DNA of 64,000 nucleotides from Woronichinia naegeliana WA131 (GTDB taxonomy: Bacteria; Cyanobacteriota; Cyanobacteriia; Cyanobacteriales; Microcystaceae), in the NCBI GenBank assembly GCA_025370055.1, contig CP073041.1:4744272-4808271 (forward strand), given 5' to 3'. The number at the start of each line of letters is the position of its first letter. Position 1 is the stretch's first letter. The position numbers and the translations under genes were made by a program. Shown here in pieces: positions 58,601 through 64,000 of the stretch. Below the pieces are notes generated by a model that saw only the letters and a program-made list of their open reading frames with translations, had not been told where the DNA came from and did no database searches.

Positions 58601-58723
58601 CAAAGTCCTTTTCCTCTGGCGATTACAACTGCTGTCAATTTATTGGAAGAAAAAACTGACTTAACTTTAAGTATCTCCTCTTGGAAAATTGCTAGTTTTA
58701 GTCTAAAATATCAAAATAATTAG
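55634..58723 (+). CDS. Alpha-mannosidase, glycoside hydrolase family 38
   Basis: 1029 residues, GTG start at 55634. GH38 catalytic domain: GHAHLDMAWLWPLAETWEVG (zinc ligands His and Asp, about residues 229-245), GGMWVEPDVNLISGESLVRQ, the nucleophile Asp in AWLPDSFGFCSQLPQIF (about 346), and GDHGGGPTRD (about 437-446, zinc His). A middle three-helix region and a long beta-rich C-terminal half (QPILENTYVRVTLDPETGDI; RGEHHFTYALYPHLGDW) are normal for the family. No signal peptide is visible, so it is probably a cytosolic enzyme trimming alpha-mannosides or turning over polysaccharide. Intact, with no operon partner. Confidence 0.93.
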   Translation: MNNIEAISQYLNKLRQLTQLDIQSQWYLSSEMSLTNPTEEILENIAPLNENHYITWEKGHQVQWLTQKVTIPFHLADYPLDGFSLRLSLAWWAEDAQIYVNSKLAQAGDLFDSSTRIVLAESAQPGESFNIVLRLVSPGHDIGGLMRSRLIYEREFPAIDPGFVADELAVLAQYWQAFEAEKLENLLIALNGINWEKVGDRNLFDQSLARLRQNLKPLAQNIKEREFYLLGHAHLDMAWLWPLAETWEVGVRTFRSVLNLQQEFSDLTFGHTSPILYEWIEQYQPELFKKIQKAVNDQQWELLGGMWVEPDVNLISGESLVRQLLYGQSYFKQKFNQISKVAWLPDSFGFCSQLPQIFSQAGIEYFVTGKLHWNDTNKFPYGAFWWQSPDRSQLMTVCSPPNVAGVMDTNPITMSNYSVQWEQQTGLKASFWLPGVGDHGGGPTRDMLMVKKRWQASEFFPKITSSTAFHYLEKIKQQLLQKPELIPVWQDDLYLEFHRGCYTTHADQKTANRRSENQLYEAELWSSLATLSSGLDYPQALLASTWKKVLLNQFHDILPGTSIPEVFVTANQDWQLVQATTEQIINQALKAIAAQIHYPNPPQINAQPLVIFNGLNWQRSDLVRVKVDSPNWQVCDLDGQTVITQLTTDNELLFLAENIPAIGYQLYWLCPQQGELSSPLIENQPILENTYVRVTLDPETGDIQSLWNKVQQREILGGNGNQLQFFADQGQYWDAWNIDPHYANYPLSPTILESIEILETGPIRWRIRVIKQFQSSQFCQDYLLEIHSPILKIKTQVNWLESQVLVKAAFPLNLTSETITYEVPCAVIERPTCPQTAAEKAKWEVSALHWGDLSDRHQNYGVSLLNDCKYGYDGQPSQLRLTLLRSPNWPDPNCDRGEHHFTYALYPHLGDWKTAQTVRQGYQLNRPLRVYFPTVIKKISKGNLSSRQSLLTLAADNLCLMAFKRQENDPQAWILRLYEYQGQSATFSLQSPFPLAITTAVNLLEEKTDLTLSISSWKIASFSLKYQNN

Positions 58724-58898
58724 AAGTACGGGGCACTGGAGGAGTACTGGTTCAGGCTCGTTAAAAGTGGGAAGCCTTACTGGCTATGCCTTAGAGAGAC
58801 AAGAAGTCAATATAAGTTTGGAAGATAACGACTTTAAAGTTATAGCAGTTTAACAAGTATAATAACATAAATAAATCAGCTAAAAAAGGAGAGAAGGT

Positions 58899-59090
58899 AT
58901 GTCAGTCCAAGAGATAAACCCAAGACAAGAGTTGAATGACTCTATATTTTCCAATGGCAAAGAAAAAGAATTGTTCAAGCGAGACTGTCCTCATTGTCAT
59001 AGCAAGGAAGTGACAGTTTACTCTCATTATCAAACTAAAAATAATGGGGAGAGAAAGATGTTTATCTGTCAAGAATGTGAGTCACTATTT
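58899..59090 (+). pseudogene. IS-K-type transposase, N-terminal zinc ribbon only
   Basis: ATG 58899 with AAGGAGAGAAGG upstream. About 64 codons: KRDCPHCHSKEVTVYSHYQT, KNNGERKMFICQECESLF. It is clearly related to the zinc ribbon at 34555 (CPHCYSENVKIHSHYQTKGN). It is cut by a MITE. The catalytic domain is absent, and only a 17-bp terminal repeat lies on the far side. Confidence 0.82.
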
Positions 59091-59217
59091 CAGGGCAAAC
59101 GCATCTTATTTTTGAACGATAGGCTAGGTAAAGGTTTCAGCAATCATTATTGATTTTTTATGAAATGCTAAAAGGCTTGTCAAATAAAGAGTCTAGAATT
59201 TTGATGCGTTTGCCCTG
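59091..59217. mobile_element. 127-bp MITE with ISAs1-type ends
   Basis: Perfect 15-bp inverted repeats: CAGGGCAAACGCATC at 59091 and GATGCGTTTGCCCTG ending 59217. The end matches IS-M at 34034 with one difference. No coding capacity. No clear target duplication, so its surroundings have changed since insertion. Confidence 0.82.
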
Positions 59218-59234
59218 ATTGATGACACGCCCTA
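59218..59234. repeat. 17-bp IS end, inverse of 5699-5715
   Basis: ATTGATGACACGCCCTA, the reverse complement of the string at 5699-5715. It lies directly after the MITE and probably marks the right tip of the decayed IS-K copy 2. Confidence 0.55.
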
Positions 59235-59291
59235 GGTTTTCTACAAGAAAGTTTAGATTTTAAAATTCAACAATTTGAGGAGGAAAGAACT

Positions 59292-59705
59292 ATGCCTTTA
59301 TTAAGCAATAGGTCACTTCGTGGTATAGAGCGAGACAAGGAAATTGGCAAGGAAATTGGGGCTTTGCAAAATGCTCGTGATTATATCAAGGCAGTTTTAC
59401 AAGTTCGTCTTGGTGAACTTCCCTTAGAAATAGAAACTTATCTAATGAGAACTTCTGATTTATCGGTTTTGGATGAATTATTAAAATTAGCAGCGACAAC
59501 AAATTCTTTTGAGGATTTTAGGCACTGGAGAGTGCGAAGTTCTCTGTCAGACATTTTGACAAAATGCCTAAAAGCCTTGCATTGAAAGCCTTTCAGCGAT
59601 TGTGAGTCTGGAAGAGGGGTGAAGGACGTTGGGGGCTGAAACCCTAGTAAACTCGTTGATTTTCCTAGAACTTCGCACTGTCCAGTTAGGCAATCAATAG
59701 AATAA
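59292..59705 (+). pseudogene. Small Rpn/DUF4351-like C-terminal domain gene, split by a MITE
   Basis: ATG 59292 with GAGGAGGAAAG upstream. GIERDKEIGKEIGALQNARD, then VLQVRLGELPLEIETYLMRT and LSVLDELLKLAATTNSFEDF resemble the C-terminal tail of cyanobacterial Rpn-type nuclease/transposase-like proteins, here without the nuclease domain. The MITE at 59525 interrupts it. Removal of the MITE and one TTAGGCA restores FRQSIE-stop at 59703-59705, giving about 83 residues. It may be a stand-alone mini-gene or a remnant. Confidence 0.65.
59525..59685. mobile_element. 161-bp MITE with IS-H-like ends, TSD TTAGGCA
   Basis: CTGGAGAGTGCGAAGTTC at the left; right end, read inward, CTGGACAGTGCGAAGTTC. Compare the IS-H tip CTGGACAGTGGGAAGTT. 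TTAGGCA lies on both sides (59518-59524, 59686-59692). Non-coding. Confidence 0.85.
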
Positions 59706-60040
59706 ATTATTTAATGAATTTTAAATGATGGCCAGAATGATGACTTTACCTAATCCTTTCAGTAGCGAGTTGAAATTAATTATAAAATGTGGGATGGGCA
59801 TCCTGCCCGTCAAAGGTTAGAAGTTTGTAATAAAATTTAACATTCGTCTCTAGCCCTTGTATCTACTAGCCTTGTGGTAATTGACTCCTAGGACAGGGCT
59901 TGTTTTTTTGTATTTATTTGATAGACTAACGAAAGTTGGCCCGCTAAGAATATTACTGGAATAACTTCTGTTGTTAGAGATTCTCTTTTTCGCAGCTCTG
60001 AAGTTTTTAAATCAATATAATCACTTAACTTGTTACTATT
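59706..60040. other. Intergenic region with a palindromic cyanobacterial repeat
   Basis: Contains GATGGGCATCCTGCCCGTC at 59793-59811, with inverted arms GGGCA/TGCCC, a motif found scattered in many cyanobacterial genomes (from memory). The remainder is AT-rich with no gene. It should contain the promoter of the LVIVD-repeat gene. Confidence 0.55.
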
Positions 60041-61582
60041 ATGAGCATTAACTCCGCATTGACTCTTGCCTATAACCAACTCACTGCTTTTGCGGGTTTG
60101 GAAAATTTCTGGAATTTGTTTGATACGGCGTTTGGAACGCAATACGACTATTTAACGGCTTTCACGCTTAAGTCGCAATGGCAAAGTCACGATTTTAGTT
60201 CGTTTCCCCAAATTGAAGTCGTCAGTAGCGAGGTTTTGGGAACGGCGAGGGGAGCTTATGCCATTAGCACGAATACAATTTATTTGTCGGATGCGTTTAT
60301 CAGTTCGGCGAGTCAGCAATCTTTGGAAGCGGTTATTTTAGAGGAGTATGGGCATTTTGTGGATGCTCAGGTTAATCAAACCGATACGGCTGGGGATGAA
60401 GGGGAATTGTTTTCGGATTTGGTGCGAGGAGTTAATTTGAGTGCGGCTGAGTTGAGTCGGATTAAAACGGAAGATGATCATGCGACTCTATCTCTCAACG
60501 GCAATCTAGTACCAGTAGAACTTTCCGCCACCAACCCAAACTATCCCTGGATAACGGGCAGTTACGACACCTCAGGTTATGCCTTTGGTGTACAAATAGT
60601 GGGTAACTACGCCTATGTTGCAGATTACTATTCAGGACTACAAATAATCGACATCAGCAATCCCGCTTCTCCTACTCTCAAAGGCAGTTACAACACTCCA
60701 AGTTATGCCCAAGGTGTACAAATAGTGGGCAACTACGCCTATATTGCTGATGGTGATTCAGGACTACAAATAATCGACATCAGCAATCCCGCTTCTCCTA
60801 CTCTCAAAGGCAGTTACAATACCTCAGGTTATGTCCGAGGTGTACAAATAGTGGGTAACTACGCCTATATTGCTGATGATAGTTCAGGACTACAAATAAT
60901 TGACATCAGCAATCCCGCCGCTCCTACTCTCAAAGGCAGTTACAACACTCCAGGTTATGTCTTTGGTGTACAAATAGTGGGCAACCTCGCTTACGTTGCA
61001 GATTACTATTCAGGACTACAAATAATCGACATCAGCAATCCTGCCGCTCCTACTCTCAAAGGCAGTTACGACACCTCAGGTTATGCCCGAGGTGTACAAA
61101 TAGTGGGTAACTACGCCTATATTGCTGATGATAGTTCAGGACTACAAATAATCGACATCAGCAATCCTGCCGCTCCTACTCTCAAAGGCAGTTACGACAC
61201 CTCAGGTTATGCCCGAGGTGTACAAATAGTGGGTAACTACGCCTATATTGCTGATGATAGTTCAGGACTACAAATAATTGACATCAGCAATCCTGCTTCT
61301 CCTACTCTCAAAAGCAGTTACGACACTCCAAGTAGTGCCCAAGGTGTACAAATAGTGGGTAACTACGCCTATATTGCAGATTATGATTCAGGACTACAAA
61401 TAATCGACCTTTCCACCACTAACCCGAACTATCCCTGGATCAAAGGTAGTTACGACACCCCAGGTTATGCCCAGAATGTCCAAGTAGTGGGTAACTTCGC
61501 CTATGTTGCTGATCATAATTTGGGCTTACAAATAATCAGCATTGGCAATCCTGCTTCCCCTAGCTTCAAAGGCAGTTACGAC

Positions 61583-62972
61583 GGGTGCGACCTTTAGTTG
61601 ATAAAAGCTGTTGTAATCAGGGTTCTACAGGGAACCCATATTGATCAAGTTTTGCCCAAAATTGACTCCATCGTTCCTTGGTCAATACCAAAGCTCGTAG
61701 GCTCAAAATAATTCCTGCTCCTTTTTCCTTCCATCGCATCCCTGAACAACATAATCGTTGTTTGACCAACGTCTTACAAGCTGCTTCCGTAACACCTGAA
61801 CCAATCGGATACTTTTTCTCTATGTATTCAGCATAATCCATTTGATGCTGATGATTCTCGTAATAAGTAATCGCTGCTTGTAGTTTCTCGGTAAGATTCT
61901 TAGAATGACTTTTTTCTTCTTTGACTTCTTTCATCAGATTTAGCAGTTCTCCTGCTTTTCCTTTTTCATGCTTGAGTTCTCGACAATTTTCAGTCAACCA
62001 TTCTTTTTGTTTTGACACGGTATTCGGATGCAACGCTTCTGCCAAGGCACCTAAGTAACCAGAGGCATGATAGAAATCTAATATCTGTTCTTCCGTTTGC
62101 TTTTCTAAAAACTTCCAATTTGATTCTGCCCCGTCTGCTATCCCGACCAATGTTGCCTCTGGATAACGGTTTTTCGCTCGCTCAATTTCTCTTTCTAATC
62201 TTTCTAGAAAACTCTTTTTTCCATACTCTGGTGCCGCACCTAGATAGATTGTAGGTTGACGTTCGCCTTCACTATCGTATAGGGAAACGGTTCCCACCAT
62301 TGCTTCACGGTAGCCATCCTCACACATCAGCATACAGGTTCCATCTAATCCTATTCCCACTGTTGCAATTTGGCTATCCTCCTTGGGCGGGGCATAACTC
62401 CACGCTTCTTCTTTTGCCTGTACCACACTTCCTACTGCTTCACTCAATCTTTGGATATAGGATAGCGCTACTTTTCTACCATGATTTTCTAATAAATCAT
62501 TTTTCACCTCTTTGCCTGCCATCCCTGACATTTTTGAGGATACCTGTTTTGCCAATAATGGCGTTGATGTTATGATTATCCTTGCTTCTCTTTCTAAGGG
62601 GCAATACGTTTTTCCTCAAAGGTGAACGCTGATATACATGACGATTCACTATAACCTCACCATAAGGTGTTTGATATTCTTTCGGTTGCTCTCCCTTACT
62701 CTTCCAGATTTCTTCACCGATTTTTAAGGGTGAACCATCTGTATCTAAATATTTCAAGGCTTCTTTGCTGGCGATGCAACCTACTTCGTTTAAGCCTTTT
62801 TGAATATTTATTTCTGTATCCAACATTGAACGACTTAGTTCTAATGTTAGTTCTATTTTTATCTTTGAACCCTCTACATTAATTAGTTTTGCTGTCATCA
62901 TTGTTTCCTCTTTGTCACTTTTCATCTCATGTTAACACTTTTCTTTTCCTTCATCAACTAAAGGTCACGCCC
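61583..62972 (-). mobile_element. IS-C copy 7, complete, TSD GTTACGAC
   Basis: 1390 bp, inverted relative to the other copies. One tip reads GGGCGTGACC instead of GGGTGTGACC. Exact 8-bp duplication in the LVIVD repeat gene. Confidence 0.95.
61617..62925 (-). CDS. ISKra4-type transposase, two overlapping frames
   Basis: First frame from ATG 62925 to 62497, second open to 61617. DDE blocks as in copy 1, with QPTIYLGAAPEYG and RAKNRYPEA. No private lesion visible. Confidence 0.85.
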
Positions 62973-64000
62973 GTTACGACAGTCCAGGTAATGCTTTTGA
63001 TGTCCAAATAGTAGGCAACTTGGCCTATATTGCCGATGGTGATTCAGGACTACGCATAATCGACATCAGCAATCCCGCACTTCTTACTTCCAAAGGCAGT
63101 TACGACACTTCAGGTACAGCCTTGGGCGTACAAGTGGTAGGCAACTACGCCTATGTTGCAGATTATAATTCAGGACTACAGATAATCGACATCACCAATC
63201 CTGCTTCCCCTACTCTCAAAGGCAGTTACTACTCTTATCTTGCCCGTGATGTACAAATAGCAGGCAACTACGCCTATCTTGCTAGTGACACTTCAGGACT
63301 ACAAATAATCGACATCACCAATCCTGCTTCCCCTACTTTCAAAGGCAGTTACAACACTCCAGGTGTGGCCTTAGAGGTACAGATAGTGGGTAGCTTGGCC
63401 TATATTGCCGATGGTGATTCAGGACTACAAATAATCGATATCACCAATCCCGCTTCCCCCACTCTCAAAGGCAGTTACGATACCCCAGGTTCTGCCCTTA
63501 ATTTCCAAATAGTCGGTAATTTAGTCTATATTGCTGATAACTCTTCAGGAGTACAAATAGTTGATATTAGCAATCCTGCAAAACCGACATTCAAAGGCAG
63601 TTACGACACCCCAAATTATGCTCAAGGAGTGCAAATAGTCGGTAACTTTGCTTATGTTGCTGATAACGCTTCAGGACTACGAATAGTTGACATCAGCAAT
63701 CCCTCTTCCCTTAAAGGTAATTACGACACTCCAGGTAATGCCCGTAATCTCCAAATAGTCGGTAACTTAGCCTATATTGCTGACTATAGTTCATTACAAA
63801 TCATCGACATCAGCAACCCCGCTTCCTCTGTCTTTAAAGGCAGTTACAACGCTGGTTATGCCAATAATCTCCAAATAGTCGGTAACTTGGCCTATATTGC
63901 GGATGGCTCTTTAGGATTACAAGTCGTCAACATCAGCGATCCTACCGTTCCTACTTTTCAAGACAGTTACGATACGACAGGTGATGCCCAGGATGTCCAG

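Larger units (their letters stand above)
60041..64000 (+). pseudogene. LVIVD-repeat protein, interrupted by IS-C copy 7, runs off the window
   Basis: ATG 60041. The N-terminal ~160 residues contain IYLSDAFISSASQQSLEAVI and LEEYGHFVDAQVNQTDTAGD EGELFSDLV, a segment shared by large cyanobacterial surface or exported proteins, with a degenerate HExxH-like site (EEYGHFVD). There follow ~42-residue LVIVD repeats of the form GSYDT-GYA-GVQIVGNYAYIAD-SGLQIIDISNPASPTLK. Eight complete repeats precede the insertion and eight more plus part of another follow it (62973 on). GTTACGAC is duplicated around IS-C (61575-61582, 62973-62980), and the reading frame is continuous without it. The repeats predict a beta-propeller. 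No classical signal peptide is visible. The 3' end lies beyond 64000. Confidence 0.85.

Overview
ORGANISM. The window looks like a cyanobacterial chromosome (inference). Supporting signs are HIP1 octamers (GCGATCGC) in many intergenic gaps, an ndhD1-type NDH-1 subunit, a CpcD/DUF1816 phycobilisome-linker-like protein, DUF29 genes, a cyanobacterial-type rnpB, and an initiator tRNA carrying a group I intron with an I-Ssp6803I-type endonuclease gene. The extreme transposon load resembles bloom-forming Chroococcales such as Microcystis or Woronichinia, but the genus cannot be fixed from this sequence.

NAMES USED HERE. IS-A is a 1688-bp IS5-like element (ends GGGCTTGCTGAAAAA, target TANNTA, nine copies). 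IS-B is IS4-type. IS-C is a 1390-bp ISKra4-type element (ends GGGTGTGACC/GGTCGCACCC, 8-bp target duplications, six full copies and one fragment). IS-D is IS66-type. IS-E/F is a DDE family with CAGCAATTC ends. IS-G is IS630-type. IS-H is a ~1.6-kb DDE family with CTGGACAGTGGGAAGTT ends. IS-I is IS1. IS-J is ISL3. IS-K is a zinc-ribbon IS1-like family. IS-L is a second IS630-like gene. IS-M is ISAs1-type. Four MITE families share ends with IS-A, IS-E/F, IS-H and IS-M.

LAYOUT. 1-17790: almost pure nested transposons, with one intact host gene (DUF29, 4959-5396). The deepest nest is IS-G > IS-A > IS-A > IS-C > IS-A (6437-13783). 17822-19359: rnpB and the intron-split tRNA-fMet. 19640-26752: a second nest, IS-L > IS-H > IS-E > IS-A > IS-H. 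26756-33430: a host gene fragment, a small coiled-coil gene, then IS-A and IS-C copies. 33431-38634: a degenerate HIP1 repeat array, an interrupted P-loop NTPase, and ISAs1, IS1-like and ISL3 pieces. 38647-51674: the main host block. It holds an Rpn-like nuclease gene and the start of a second copy, a PD-(D/E)XK-like protein, ndhD, a CpcD/DUF1816 protein, KDPG aldolase, a toxin-antitoxin cluster, and a giant nucleoside-phosphorylase/STAND NTPase gene broken by an ISKra4 fragment. 51925-64000: DUF29 genes, a GH38 alpha-mannosidase, decayed IS pieces and MITEs, and a large LVIVD-repeat protein split by IS-C that runs off the window.

HOW IT WORKS TOGETHER. Exact target duplications let most nests be peeled apart and the older genes rejoined in frame. 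The accessory host genes (STAND ATPase, toxin-antitoxin pairs, Rpn and PD-(D/E)XK nucleases, NTPase fragment) look like a decaying defence or genome-plasticity island. The most informative items are the relaxed but invariant TANNTA target of IS-A and its MITE, IS-A copies with mismatched flanks and missing target DNA between them, the nonsense-mutated homing endonuclease, and the disrupted PNP-STAND gene.
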